Of a stretch of 64,000 bases of DNA, positions 1-13,123 are shown in pieces. The stretch spans positions 806,001 through 870,000 of the forward strand of contig NC_080583.1 in NCBI RefSeq assembly GCF_029962835.1, read 5' to 3'. The DNA comes from Magnolia sinica (Eukaryota; Streptophyta; Magnoliopsida; Magnoliales; Magnoliaceae). How positions within the stretch are numbered: the stretch's first letter is position 1; each line of letters starts with the position of its first letter. The notes beneath the pieces are model-generated. The model had not been told where the DNA came from. It worked only from the letters and a program-made list of their open reading frames with translations, and did no database searches. A program made the position numbers and the translations under genes.

Positions 1-1083
1 AACAAGCTTCCCAACCTATTCCTTTTGGGACTCAAGACTACCAGAGGGGTTTTCTATAAAGGAGAATAAAAAAAGCTGGGAGGATTATTAAAATATCGGA
101 GGGAGCTAGGGAGAGAGAGGAGCTCGGTTTAGGAAAGGAGTTGTTGCTGCTGCACGTGAGGGAAGAAAAAACGAAGGGTTGCTGGACCGTGGGACTGGCA
201 GCAAGAGAGAGAGAGAGAGAAAGAGGAGCAGAAGTCTGTGCTCGGTTTGGTTGCTGCACGTCAGAGAAAAAGAAAGAGACACGGAGTTTGGTGGCTTGGG
301 TTTGGGCTGGAACGTGAGCAGAAACTGGACAAGCCTCGGTTCTGGTTTTTTTTTCTTTCTTTCTCTTTCCTTTATATTTCTATTATTTAGGCCATATCAT
401 GTGTGGCTAAACCTCTTAGCTAGGGCTAAGAGGTGAAGCCTGTAGCGAGATGGGAGACTTCATTGTATGCTGGTAATTTAAATTTCTAAACTAACTTTGA
501 TTTTGGTTTGATTATTAAAGGAATATTTCTTTAGTCTTTTATGGTCTGTTGTGACTGAAATTACAATGGGTTTGCAATGGTTTTGAGTATTCCTTTTCTC
601 TTTTTTTTTATGTCAGGAACTCCTGTTGTTCATCATTGTCCCATGGGCATGGTAGGATGACAGTACCCTTTCTGATCTTCATATAATGCTGATCGGTTGG
701 TAATTAGTTAATCCTGTTGTTTGCTTTGTCTCCTGGGCATGGTTAGATGATGGAATCCATTCTAATTCATATACCTTTCATCTCTTGAAAACCAGATCAA
801 GTAAGTTCAGTTTAAATTCCATAAACATTGATGCAGGCATAAGATCTCCCTGATCTCTACAAGTGGATCCTCTGAATCCCTAGTTTCTTCCTCTGAATTC
901 CTTAAAGTTTTAGATAATTCTTCCACAATTATTTCTTAAATTCTATTTGGTTTAGATCACATCTTAGTCTAGTTCTAGTTCTACTTGGTTTCAGATAACG
1001 TACAGGTATCAGTCCCTGTGGATTTGACCTCGGTCTTACCGAGTTTATTACTACATCACAACCCTGCACTTGGGGTGTGAACA
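1..1083 (+). mobile_element. LTR of a Ty3/Gypsy-like retrotransposon, right part
   Basis: The left edge of the window lies inside what looks like a long terminal repeat. The stretch ends in TGTGAACA exactly where a telomere-like array begins. The last 80 bases hold a TCCCTGTGG / CTCGGTCTTACCGAG / CTGCACTTGGGGTG block that I recognise from the 3' ends of Tat/Athila-type plant LTRs. A GA-rich tract near 208-225 and TATA-like sites around 365-375 are present, and no coding region is convincing. No primer-binding site follows position 1083, so this is more likely the outer edge of a 3' or solo LTR than a 5' LTR. Lineage is from memory of the family only. The left end is outside the window. Confidence 0.5.
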
Positions 1084-4000
1084 TTAACCTAAACCTATAA
1101 CCTATAACCTAAACATAAACCTAAAACCTAAATGTATTCTCAAATCCTTAAACCTAAATCTAAACCTTAACCTAAACCTTAACCTAAACCTTAACCTATT
1201 CTTAAACCAATTGCTTATAACATAAACCGAAACCTAAACTTATACTTTAACCTAAACCTATAACCTATAACCTAAACATAAACCTAAAACCTAAATGTAT
1301 TCTCAAATCCCTAAACCTAAACCTACACCTAATCCTAATCTCAACTCCCTAACCTAAACCTAAACCTAAACTTGAAAACTCAAACCTAAACCCGAACCCG
1401 AACCCAAACCCGAACCTGATTTCCTAAACCTAAACCTAAACCTTAACCTATTCTCAATTCCCTAAACCTATAGCTTATAACCTAAACTTAAACCTAAACC
1501 GTAACCTAAACCTATAACCTATAGCATAAACCTAAACCTAAACCTAAACCTGTAACCTATAACCTAAACCTAAACCCAAAACCTAAATGTATTCTTAAAT
1601 CCTTAAACCTAAATCTAAACTTTAACCTAAACCTTAACCTAAACCTATAACCTATAGCCTTAACCTAAACCTGTAACCTATAACTTAAATATAAACCTAA
1701 AACCTAAATGTATTCTCAAATCCCTAAACCTAAACCTACACCTAATCCTAATCTCAACTCCCTCACCTAAACCTAAACCTAAACTTGAAAACCAAAACCT
1801 AAACCCGATCCCGAATCCGAACCCGAATTCCTAAACCAATTGCTTATAACCTAAACTGAAAGCTAAACTTATACCTTAACCTAAACCTATAACCTATAAC
1901 CTAAACATAACCTAAAACCTAAATGTATTCTCAAATCCCTAAACCTAAACATACACCTAATCCTAATCTCGACTCCCTAACCTAAACCTAAACCTAAACT
2001 TGAAAACTCAAACCTAAACCCGATCCCGAACCCGAACTTGATTTCCTAAACCTAAACCTTAACCTTAACCTATTCTCAATTCCCTAAACCTATAGTTTAT
2101 AACCTAAATTTAAACCTAAACCTTAACCTAAACCTATAACCTATAGCATAAACCTAAACCTAAACCTAAACCTAAACCTAAAACCTAAATGTATTCTCAA
2201 ATCCTTAAACCTAAACCTAAACCTTAACCTAAACCTATAACCTATAGTCTTAACCTAAATCTATAACATATAACCTAAACCTAAACCTAAAACCTAAATG
2301 TATTCTCAAATCTCTAAACCTAAACCTACACCTAATCCTAATCTCAACTCCCTAACCTAAACCTAAACCTAAACTTGATAACCAAAACCTAAACCCGATC
2401 CCGAACCCGAACCCGATTTCCTAAACCTAAACCTTAACCTATTCTCAATTCCTTAAACCAATTGCTTATAACATAAACTAAAACCTAAACTTATACCTTA
2501 ACCTAAACCTATAACCTATAACTTAAACATAAACGTAAAACCTAAATGTATTCTCAAATCCCTAAACCTAAACCTACACCTAATCCTAATCTCAACTCCC
2601 TAACCTAAACCTAAACCTAAACTTGAAAACTCAAACCTAAACCCGAACCCGAACCTGATTTCCTAAACCTAAACCTAAACCTTAACCTATTCTCAATTCC
2701 CTAAACCTATAGCTTATAACGTAAACTTAAACCTAAACCGTAACCTAAACCTATAACCTATAGCATAAACCTAAACCTAAACTTAAACCTGTAACCTATA
2801 ACCTAAACCTAAACCCAAAACCTAAATGTATTCTCAAATCCTTAAATCTAAATCTAAACCTTAACCTAAACCTTAACCTAAACCTATAACCTATAGCCTT
2901 AACCTAAACCTGTAACCTATAACTTAAATATAAACCTAAAACCTAAATGTATTCTCAAATCCCTAAACCTAAACCTACACCTAATCCTAATCTCAACTCC
3001 CTAACTTAAACCTAAACCTAAACTTGAAAACTCAAACCTAAACCCGATCCCGAACCCGAACCCGATTTCCTCAACCTAAACCTTAACTTATTCTCAATTC
3101 CCTAAACCCATTGCTTATAACCTAAACCGAAACCTAAACCTATATCTTAACCTAAACCTATAACCTATAACCTAAACATAAACTTATAACCTAAATGTAT
3201 TCTCAAATCCCTAAACCTAAACCTACACCTAATCCTAATCTTAACTCCCTAACCTAAACCTAAACCTAAACTTGAAAACTCAAACCTAAACCCGATCCCG
3301 AACCCGAACCCGATTTCCTAAACTTAAACCTTAATGTATTCTCAAATCCCTAAACCTAAATCTACACCTAATCCTAATCTCAACTCCCTAACCTAAACCT
3401 AAACCTAAACTTGAAAACCAAAACCCAAACCCGATCCCGAACCCGAACCTGATTTCCTAAACCTAAACCTTAACCTATTCTCAATTTCCTAAACCTAAAC
3501 CTAAACCTTAACCTAAACCTAAAACCTAAATGTATTCTCGAATCCCTAAACCTAAACCTACACCTAATCCTAATCTCAACTCCCTAACCTAAACCTAAAC
3601 CTAAACTTGAAAACCCAAACCTAAACTCGATCTCGAACCTGAACCCGATTTCCTAAACCTAAACCTTAACCTATTCTCAATTCCCTAAACTTTTATCTTG
3701 TAACCTAAACCTAAGCCTAAAGCTATACCTAAACCTGTAACCTATAACTTAAACCTAAACCTAAAACCTATTGCTTATAAGCTAAACCTAAACCTAAACC
3801 TAAACCTAAACCTAAACCTTAACCTAAACCTAAATGTATTCTCAAATCCCTAAACCTAAACCTACACCTAATCCTAATCTCAACTCCCTAATCCAAACTT
3901 AAACCCGATCCCGAACCCGAACTCGATTTCCTAAACCTAAACGTTAACCTATAACCTAACATAAACCTAAACCTATTACCTGCACTTATAACCTAAACAT

Positions 4001-4410
4001 AAGTCTAAAACCTAAACCTAAACCTAAACCTAAAATCGAAATGTATTTTCAAATCTTTGAACCTAAACCTACACCTAATCCTAATCTCAACTCCCTAACC
4101 TAAATTTAAACTTAAACTTGATAACCCAAACCTAAACCCGATCCCGAACTCGGACCCGATTTCCTAAACCTAAACCTTAACCTTAACCTTAACCTATTCT
4201 TAATTCCCTAAAGTTATAACCTATATACTATAACCTATAACTAAAACCTAAACCTATAACCTAAGCCTAAACCTTAACCTTAACCTAAACCAAAACCTAT
4301 AACCTAAACCTTAACCTATAACCTAAACTTATAACCTATAACCTAAAACCTAATCCTGAACCTAAACCTAAAACCTAACACCTAAAACCTAAAACCTAAA
4401 CCTGAACCTA
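1084..4410. repeat. Degenerate telomere-like (CCTAAA)n array with higher-order structure
   Basis: About 3.3 kb built almost wholly from CCTAAA, CCTTAA and CCTATAA hexamer or heptamer variants. It is not the canonical plant telomere heptamer CCCTAAA. Landmark blocks recur in fixed order: AAATGTATTCTCAAATCC, CACCTAATCCTAATCTCAAC, CTTGAAAACTCAAACC, a CCCGAACCCGAA run, then CTATTCTCAATTCCCTAAAC. Long stretches repeat nearly identically about 1.24-1.26 kb apart, for example from 1291 against 2546, 1587 against 2827 and 1708 against 2946. The array is therefore a satellite with a higher-order unit, not a fresh chromosome end. It is bounded left by an LTR and right by a CACTA end region. It contains no gene. 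Confidence 0.9.
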
Positions 4411-5243
4411 TTTTAATGATCAGTTTTATTTTTAAAAAGTGCTCACTTTTTTGGAAGAAGTTTATGCAATTCTTCATGATTCTGAATTATAATGTTTTGT
4501 TGGTTTAATATTTTTTTTTTCAGGCGAAAGACACAGAAAATTGTTGCTGATTTTTTTTCTTTTTTTAGTTATGATGTTAAACTTTTATGTATTTATGTGT
4601 GGATGAATGTAATGTGGATAAGATTGCTTGTGTTTGGATGAATGTAATTTATGTTGGATTTACGTAGTTTGGGTTTAGATAGATGTAGTTTGTGTTTGGA
4701 TGAATGTAGTTTATGTTGGATTTACGTAGTTTAGGTTTAGATGAATGTGAATGTGAATATGATGAAATATATTATATAACAGGTGTATATCAGGAAGAAT
4801 ATAATGATGTAACAGGTGTATATTGACCCTCTTATAAGGGACGGTCCATGACAGTCCTTTTGAAGGACGGTTCATGATCGTCCTTTTTAAGGACGGTTTG
4901 TGGCCGTCCTTTGAAGGCCCATAACAGACGGACCATGACAGTCCTTTAAAGGCTTATCACAGGTGGTCTACAACAGTCTTTTTTAAGGACGGTTCATGAT
5001 CGTCCTTTTAAAGGACGGTCGATGGCCGTCATTTAAAGACTCATAAGAGATTGTCCGAGACTGTCCTTTTTAAGGACGGTCCATGACCGTCCTTTTTTCG
5101 TCAATAAAAATGACGGTTTTCGACCGTCCTTTAAGTAATACGACACGTCAAAATTTGACGGCCCTTGCGACGGTCCATGACCGTCCTTTTTGGTCATTTG
5201 AGACGATTTTGGACCGTCCTTTTTTCGCAGTTTTGGCGTAGTG
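4411..5243 (-). mobile_element. Terminal part of a CACTA (En/Spm) transposon
   Basis: The right end reads GCAGTTTTGGCGTAGTG; its reverse complement starts CACTACGCCAAAACTGC, the CACTA signature. Positions 4820-5225 hold a series of short palindromic subterminal repeats built on AAGGACGGTC...GACCGTCCTT. The inner stretch with AACAGGTGTATATCAGG (about 4780-4795) also occurs, inverted, just inside the left end of the complete CACTA element at 31369. The two are therefore the same family in opposite orientation. A two-copy direct repeat of period 62 lies at 4632-4750. No transposase is visible. The other end was not found in the window, so the element either continues leftward, perhaps enclosing the telomere-like array, or is truncated. 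Confidence 0.75.
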
Positions 5244-5334
5244 CACATGACCCAATAATTTCACATCATCTTTTCAAAAATCACACTTCGTAGATCGAGA
5301 ACACAAGGACGAGCTCTTTTGAAGTAGAAGGGAC

Positions 5335-8300
5335 TGATTCAGAGTAGGTTGCAGACAATTTAATGACCAAGATGGATAAAAAAAGGCCCGATTGGAGATG
5401 AAAGTGATCCAGGTCGTCAGAAACTTAAAACAGTCATATCTTGCAAATCAAAATGAGTTACCAGACGTGCCATATATGATTTTGGGGTAGGAGAAGCTAC
5501 TTTAGCCACCCAACTTGCTACGTTGGGTTGCACACGCCAAATTTGCGAGATTCCATCAGATTGAAGGTCGAAAAGCAATTTTAATTTCATTTTTACTATT
5601 TATAGTAAGTTTTAGTTTGATTGTAACTCTCCATCAATTGGGCTTTAGCAATTGTGTCCAACATGAAAAGTGCTTATAAAAATTAGAAGAATAGCATGGT
5701 TGAGCCAAATAGGACACTTATTATTTTTGGCTGAAAACCATGAGGTCTAGTGGAAATCATGACCTAAATAGTAAGTTTACTATTTATAGTAAGTCATGAT
5801 TTCTGGGAGTTTTAGTTATAGTTTGATTCCGAAACTTTTCCCTAGGGTTCATAGCATTATTTAAATGATTGTAAACTCGTTTTTGAGTATCAAGTAATTT
5901 ATTATGATTTTTTTAGAATTATTTTTAGTTTCTTATTTTCCTCATGGATTTGAGGTCTCTCTGTGATGAATCCAGAGAAGCTCCGTGGATTCGGAGTAGT
6001 TATTCCCCCGAGTGTAATGACCCGAAAAATTTCGTGTAAAGACCCGAGTACTACCTCAAATTCCTTAGAAGTAATATGTGGGTTAATTAGCGCTAAACTC
6101 AATTGCTAGTAAAATTAGCACCAATCACTTTAAATTTGATCTGCAAGAATCTAAACCTGTAAAATCGTTAGCGTTATGTTACCCTGAAATCTAGGATTCA
6201 ACGCTAAATCCAGTTGCTCTCGGGAGTACTTGGAAACTTTGTATCGGACTTGGACCGTGCGTCGAAAGTCCGATAGCGATGATCTTAAATAATTATGATC
6301 ACCTTGTTGGGCTTGACAATCACCTCAAAAATTAAGACTAGATGATGTCCTGAGTCGATTTGCTTGAGTCCGGAGTAAAGAGTGTGAGAAAGGTGAGAAA
6401 TTAAATATGAATTTATGAAATCTGAGTCGTGTCGCTTGCGCGCCGATTCTAAGCTTTTTGACCATTGGATTCTGACCCAAATTTATCCTCCGATCAGGGA
6501 AGATGGCCCAGGCATGTCATAGTGCCGGTGGACCTGATCGAGTTTCGGTGACCGTTGAATTGAGATTGGTCCGCCACGGCTGATCTGTAAATCCGATCGG
6601 TACAAAAACTCAGCCTGACCTAAATCCATGGTCAGTGAGCTTAAGTTCGACCGCACGTGGAAAAGGGACCACCAGAAGTGCTCCGTTGGACCGATATAGA
6701 CCCGAATTGGTTATAACCTAAGTATACCTTGGCCCTGGGGCTATTTTCATCAACTTTAGGCCTATATAAAGACCTTAAATCCTCACTCTCAATTCCATAT
6801 GAATTTTCTAACCCTAGCTAAGAGAGAGAGAAAGTGAGAGAAAAGTTGGTGAATCATCTTGAGATTCTTCCTTGTTATTCTACGTCCCTAAACCATCACT
6901 TCTGAATCGTTATTCCGGCGATTCTAAGTTCATTCTTGGGTAAGTCAATCAAACCCTAGTCTGTTTTAGAGCTTAGAATAGTCTAAGTGTTGATGTAGCT
7001 CATTTTATTCATGCCTTGGGTTTTCCAGTCGCCGTTGACGAAGACTTATCGTCTGAATCAGATCTGTGTGCATTTTCTGGTTTAAGGTGCGGACTATATT
7101 CGTATAGGTTATGGTTTTCAAGGCTTTCAATGTTGGTTAATGGTTTATTATTATTGTGGGTGCAATTTCACATGCCAAATGCGATGTTTATATTGCATTC
7201 CTGATATATATGAGATATATTGTGATTTGTGTATTCTATGTATAGGTAGAAAGTATCGTATACGTATGAAATACGAATATGTGTTTGCCATGATTAATTG
7301 TCATGTATTTGTGCTAGTTGTATGTGTGTCAACTCCTTGGCGAAAGGAATTGTCCAAATGTGTGTTATCACCAACATACGTTATGTATGTTGGAATATGT
7401 AGTCTAAGTGTCTGTAGAAATGTCTGAATGATCTAGTGTGTAAGATATTATCCTGTTTACGGGCGTTGAGAAGAGATTCTCAACTATCCTATTGGTGTGT
7501 ATGATTTCCTACATGCAATTTACATTCTTTGTTGTTTAACTTCAAGCACTACTTATGTGTAAATCCATGTTAAGTTGATATTCATCAAATGCTCACATAC
7601 TGTATGATTAGAATTGTTGCTCCATTACTATTCTAAATTGTTAATATGAATATCTGATATAATTGAAGATGTTTGGGACTATGAAATAGTCCAGGGAATC
7701 GGTAACAAACCTTGAGTTCGTGGCCGAGGTTATTTTGCCACGTAAGACGTGTTTGACGAAACCGAGTTGTATTAGGGTTGTTGGCAGTATTTTGGCCACA
7801 CGGAGGTTTGCGCACTCTATGTCGTTCAACTCAACGTGCGCTCGTGCTAGTCGAGCTCGTCAAGTAACCCATATGTCCCGGTGGATGTACACCATGTATG
7901 GATGCTATTGTTTGAATCTAAGGTACCAAACTTACCAATGCAATCCCATTAACCATTGTACCTTGATCCATTAAGACTCATGAGCTGGGCATGGTGGTAT
8001 GGGACACCGTGGTCGAGCTGTCGGCGTACGCTAGGGTGACGAACCTCCCCGTAGTGACCAGTGAGCACACCAGACTCGTGAGCTGATTATGGTGGTATGA
8101 GACGCTATATTCGTGCTGTCGGCCTACATTGATTGGTGACGAGCCCTTTGTAGTGACTTCGAGCATACCTTGATACTGCATTAAGGCGACGAGCCTTAGG
8201 GTAGTAACTAAGGTATGATAGGCATGTATTGATTGGTGACGAGTCCTTTGTAGTGACCTAAAACCATATGATCGTATGAGATTGTCTAGGACTGACGACT

Positions 8301-9152
8301 CTAGAATGGATCACTGTTTGGAAATTGATATGAGGAAGGTACCTTAGCTTTCCAATCCTGCTGTATGAAAATGACTAATAACAACTTGGTAATCATGTTC
8401 ATGCACCACATTGTATGTGCTTTGGCGTCGTTGGCACTGCGGGAGGTTGTCATGCGTACCGTAAGATGAAGACGCTGAAGGAGTGTAGGCGAGAGCATGC
8501 ATCATTTCTACATACATCCTTGCATTAACAAGAGTAATTAGGACGTGTTTGATTGTATTGCCTTATCATTACTGCTTGATTGATTTGATAACATGTTAAC
8601 TTTTACTGTATAGTTCCACTAAGTTGATCACTCACTCCCACATTTTGGGACGGTGTTTCAACACCAACCAAACTCTGTCTTAGATGCAGATGATGATGCG
8701 ACCCCTGAGGCAGAGCAGGAGTATGAGGATGACGAGGACGCGTTTTCTTTTATGCAGTTCTCACGCAGGTTCATGTGAGCCGTGTCCTGATCTACAGAGA
8801 TTTTGGATTTTCTTTGTAATAGATGATTTCATTTTGATACTTATATTTTGAAAACAAACACTTGTAATTATGACCTGGCAGAGCATACATATCACAGGGA
8901 CTTGCACATGTTCACATATATTTCTTTAAGTCTTCTGCTCACGTCTTTCACTTATCCTTAAATTATGTTTGCAGTTTGGCTTAATCTATTCCATGTTTTA
9001 TGCACTCATACAGACAACATACATTCATCATTACATATGTTGCATAAGTAATGTTTTGAAACTCGGGAGCTGAGTTATGCTCGACCCCCGAATTTCAGGG
9101 CGTTACACCGAGAAAGATGGTGCTTGACCTCAATACGTCCTTCCTTGCGTCA
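5335..9152 (+). mobile_element. LTR-like repeat, family R1, split by a nested solo LTR
   Basis: Two flanks, 5335-6012 and 9108-9152, form one repeat of about 720 bases starting TG and ending CA (CCTTGCGTCA). Shared landmarks with the copy at 11360-11917 are CCAAGATGGA, GGCC(C/T)GATTGGAGA, ACTTATTATTTTTGGC, TTTACTATTTATAGTAAGT and the 3' GTGCT(T/C)G...CGTCC end. Repeated TACTATTTATAGTAAGT motifs make small hairpins. No coding capacity is seen. It is probably a solo LTR of a retrotransposon whose lineage I cannot name. Target-site repeats at the outer ends are not clear. The family also begins at 63869. Confidence 0.5.
6013..9107 (+). mobile_element. Solo LTR, Ty3/Gypsy chromovirus (Tekay/Del) type
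   Basis: A 3,095-bp stretch starts TGTAATGACCCG and ends GGGCGTTACA, and is flanked on both sides by the 5-base direct repeat CCGAG (6008-6012 and 9108-9112). That is the layout of a single LTR left after recombination. The TGTAA...TTACA termini and the length fit Tekay/Del chromovirus LTRs. A TATA-like CTATATAAAG lies near 6762, followed by a GA-rich leader, as expected for an LTR promoter. Short tandem segments with GGTGACGAG...TTGTAGTGAC recur at about 7976-8260. No internal gag-pol domain is present. It is nested in an R1 repeat, which gives the relative age. Confidence 0.8.
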
Positions 9153-10359
9153 AGACCTTAAGTTTTAAATAGTGTGTGGCCTGTAGGTTATGGTCACCAC
9201 ATACAAACATAAACAATAGGTCATTGAAATTAGAAACCCTACAGGTAGGATTCTTTGTTTGATTGTTATGGTTGAAAGAAGAACTTAGAAAAAAAATAAT
9301 TAGGATCCCCTATAATGACTTCGTTTGGTAGATAATCTTGCCTCTGCTATACTACACTCTATAGTATGGAATTGTAAAAAATCAAGCATTGAAAATAATT
9401 TTAATGAATTTTAACCTATTACCTTCTGTTGGGCAACATTGGATAACATAAATCATTTAATTTAAAAAATTCATGACTATTAAAATAGAAAGTCGATCGA
9501 GGCGATTCCAAAAGCCAGATCGTAGCTGGACAAGTCTTTAAAACATGGCAAATTCTATATTGATATAGTGAATTAGTACAGATAGGTCAAGTTCTATTTG
9601 TTTTTGGACAAGTAGGACTACATGAATTTTAGGATTTTCGGTAGTTATCAAAATGAACTGAAATTTTACAAGAACTCAATAAATTTATATCTGGATCTGT
9701 AAAAAAATATATTGAAAAGAATTTGAGTCTTATAAAGTTGTGAAACAGAAATTGGAAAAGCACTTAGTAAATAGTAAAACATTCTATTCTGGTTGGTGCT
9801 TTGTTGGCCCAATCGACAGGATTTTCTCCAACAAAATCTCATTACTCCATAGTATTGTTTCAGTAAAATGAACACTATATATTCAACTATAATTTAAAAA
9901 AAAAATTTACCCCCTTACCAAATAAAATTTTCTTCTTATAGGATCAATGGCCCCAAAGAAGACCCACGGCATTCGTGATTTGATGCCTTTTGCGAGTGCA
10001 CCTCTCTCTGATATCTCATTAGCAAATCCAACTATTTATGAAGAATTGGGGACAACTGAAAAATATGTTGAGAATAGGGTATATGAAAATGAAGTTGGCG
10101 ATGCAGGGCAAACTTCTCCACTACCTCCTCTGATTAATACAGGTGGTGTATGACTAAGCACTCACTTCTCCACTACCTCCTCTGATTAGTACAGGTGGTG
10201 TATGACTAAGCACTCATTTGCCATATTTTCGACTACACTTCGCGCTAACTTTAATGGGTCTAGCTTTCAGCCCTGAAATGCTGGGTTGGTGAAATGACAG
10301 TCATGGTGAAACAACGTTGAGAACAACTTACAACTGAGTGAAAAAAAAAGTTGGAATGG
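9153..10359. other. Non-genic stretch with no recognisable gene
   Basis: AT-rich sequence without splice-supported exons or known motifs. A 68-residue open frame at 9947-10153 starts after a polypyrimidine-AG-like context and resembles nothing I know; I do not call it a gene. Its end runs into a perfect-looking two-copy tandem repeat. Nothing else is seen. Confidence 0.5.
10112..10215. repeat. Two-copy 52-bp tandem repeat
   Basis: Units 10112-10163 and 10164-10215 both start ACTTCTCCACTACCTCCTCT and end in a GACTAAGCACTC block. They differ at about one or two bases. This is probably a recent local duplication. Confidence 0.85.
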
Positions 10360-11359
10360 GACTGCTACCATTTGTTGTGTATGTTCCATTGTAGTGTTTA
10401 CATGCCATCATATCCATTCATCTGATTTTCCTCGTTAGGATGAAAGGATTAAGAAAAATCACAGAATTTCAGAACTCACGTGGACCAAAACACGTGAATT
10501 TAAAGTTTTTCAGTAATCTCGGGGGTGTTCCAGGTGGTTTTTAAATCGGCCTTATTTTTAGATGGGGAAGTCCTGTTTGGGAAAGAAAGTATCAAATATT
10601 TATGGCAATTTAACGGCATTTATTTGTAATGGATATTATATGGCTTTTAACAACTTTTCCCATATTTAGTATATTTATCCCAAATCCGTGGTTGGATATC
10701 CCTCAACCTAAACGGCCCCTTCGTTCATGGGTATGCTACCCATACTATTTTTGACTAAATATTTATTTTGGACAACGGTCCACTTACCATAATAGATACG
10801 AATTAACAGTTTTGATCTCATTCATGTGGGCCACATTTTCGAACGCGAATTGCCTGTGCTCACGGACACAAGTTCCTGTGATTGGAAGCCATGTGAGACC
10901 AATGGAGATGCTCGTGACAAATCCTTAAATGAGATGAGAGTCTAAAAATCAGTTAGATTAAAAACTCAGATGGGCCACACGACACATAAAACAATGTCTA
11001 CAATAACTTCCACTGTTCGAACATGATGTGGATTTGTCACGGGCATCTCTGTGAGCCCCAACATAGCTTCTGACCACAGGCCGGGACACAGGCAATTCAT
11101 TCATGTCCCACATTTCAAACATACGCGAAGGCATGGGAGCCACAGTATCGGCTTCCAAACGGAATAAAAAGGAATAAAAATTATATATAATTTCTCCTTC
11201 GAAAAAGAAGAAGATAGGCTTGTATGGATATGATTATGGATTTATCCCAACTATAATTCCATTTTCTTTCTACCCATCAAAGATAATTATGATGTTCCAA
11301 TCAATGGCTAAACCTACGGGAAACATGTTTCAAATCATTATACATATGTGCCACATATG

Positions 11360-11917
11360 TTGATATAGAGTGGGTCGCGGATAGTTTTATGGCCAAGATG
11401 GACCGAAGAAGGCCTGATTGGAGACAGAAGTGATCAGGACCATTAGAACCCTAAAGCAAGCGTATCTCACAAATCAGAATAACTTATTCGACATATAATA
11501 TACGGTTTTCTTAAATCTAATCCCGCTATGTTGGGTTGCCATGCCGGATTTGCAAGATTCCATCATATCAACGATCGAAAGTCTATTTTAATTTTATTTT
11601 TACTATTTATATTAAGTTTTAATTTGATCATAACTCTTGATCCTTTAAACAAGGTATGCCCTCGTTAGGCTAAATTCGACACTTATTATTTTTGGCCAAA
11701 AACTATACAAATAATGACCGTCTATAAATAATAAGTTTACTATTTATAGTAAGTCACATTAGGGAGTTTGAGTTGGAATTTAATTATGAAACCTTTGATA
11801 TTATTATTTAAAGGATTGTAATTTTATCATTAATTAATTTATTTTCGAATTTATTAAAAAATATATATTTTCCCTACAGAGAGAAGTGCTCGGCATGGTG
11901 ACATCATTCCGTGCGTA
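11360..11917 (+). mobile_element. LTR-like repeat, family R1, solo copy
   Basis: A 558-bp repeat starts TTGATATAGAGTGGGTCGCG and ends CCGTGCGTA, between two copies of ATATG (11355-11359 and 11918-11922) that look like a 5-base target-site repeat. It shares its landmarks with 5335-9152 and with the repeat entering at 63869. There is no coding capacity. It is probably an old solo LTR. At the matching place in the right-hand paralogous segment (about 48180-48950) different repeats are found. Confidence 0.55.
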
Positions 11918-12573
11918 ATATGGTGCATCTGGTGTTATGCTCCTCAACCAATTATTTAATTAGCTAGCGGTCTCCGTTAGATTTTACCCAAGTCTATGGA
12001 AAGAAAAAATGCATGTGTAGTTAATGAATTGCACCTTCACCTACACCCATCTAACACAATAACACATGCAATAGATCCAAGCCGCTCACACTTTGGATTA
12101 AAGAAAAGACCTTAAGAGAGCTATCATTGCCGATCGACCAATGGTGATTTCTTAGTTTTAAAGAACTCAAATGAAAATGATGACCGGAATGGATTTATCT
12201 CTAGTGCCCAAAGCTAACGTGTGGAAGCCAGTACAGACAAAAGGAGCCCTTGTCCATTTTCACAATTTGTCTCTTGATTAGCTAATAATAAACGAAAATG
12301 TCTAAAGTTCAACCAGCTGGACCATAAGGTTCAGTTCATCCAACGGTAACTTTGATAATTTTTTGTGAATATAAAATTAATCTAATTCTTCGAATAGGTT
12401 GGAACCACCATCAGGATCATCTATTACAAAATTCAATGCTATCCACTCATCAGGTGGGCAGCCATAAAAACAATATGCAAGCATTCGTAGAAACCCATTA
12501 TACGGGTTAGATCTCATACATACATCAACGGATGGAATTTATCCACTTGGTGGAACATAACTGTAGTGAAACC

Positions 12574-13123
12574 GAGTTGTACACGAGGGAAATGGATTGG
12601 CTACTCCCCCTGCCACTAGCCCGGTGGCAGGTGCTCCGTGGGCCCCACCATGATCTATGTGTTTCATCCATGCCGTTCATCCATTTTTACAGTTCATTTT
12701 ATGGTTTGATCCCAAAAATGAGAGGGATATAAATCTCAGGTGCACCACACCACAGGAAAACAATAGTGATTGGATATCCACCATTAAAATCCTCCTAAGG
12801 CCCACTGTACATCCAATCTGTTGATTAGATCATACAGACCTAGATGAAGGGAAAAAAAAAATATTAGCTTGATCCAAAACTTTTATGGACCCCAAAAAGT
12901 TTTTAATGGTTGAAGTTCATTCAACACTGTTTCCTGTAATGTGGTCCATTTGAGATTTAAATATACCTCATTTTTTGTTTCAAAGACTAAAATGATCTAG
13001 AAAAATAAATGGACGGAATGGATGAAACAAATACGTAATTGTGGGGCCCACGGACCACCGACCATCAGCCATTGGCTAGTGGCAGGGGGAGTAGCCAATC
13101 GTCTCCGTACCAGAGACATTCTC
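12574..13123. mobile_element. MITE with long terminal inverted repeats (GATTGGCTACTCCCCC family)
   Basis: The left arm GATTGGCTACTCCCCCTGCC (from 12595) is inverted at the right end, GGCAGGGGGAGTAGCCAATC (to 13100). Weaker pairing extends outward to both limits given. Just inside each arm is a GTGGGGCCCAC-like block. Internal sequence includes the recurrent 'hypotensive' non-coding pattern of this family: CACTGT...TGTAATGTGGTCC and TAAAATGATCT. The right-hand paralogous segment lacks it between ACCGA and TAAAACCAAG (about 49570-49600), so it inserted after the segment was duplicated. Superfamily is uncertain, possibly Mutator-like. Close relatives lie at 56943-57496 and, as an end only, near 40340. 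Confidence 0.8.

Noticed and set aside
1084-4410. A true chromosome end
   Set aside because: The repeat is degenerate, of mixed unit length, has higher-order structure, and is flanked on both sides by transposon sequence.
9947-10153. 68-residue open frame beginning MAPKKTHGIRD
   Set aside because: Short, unrecognised, and its 3' end is a recent 52-bp tandem duplication; no other exon found.
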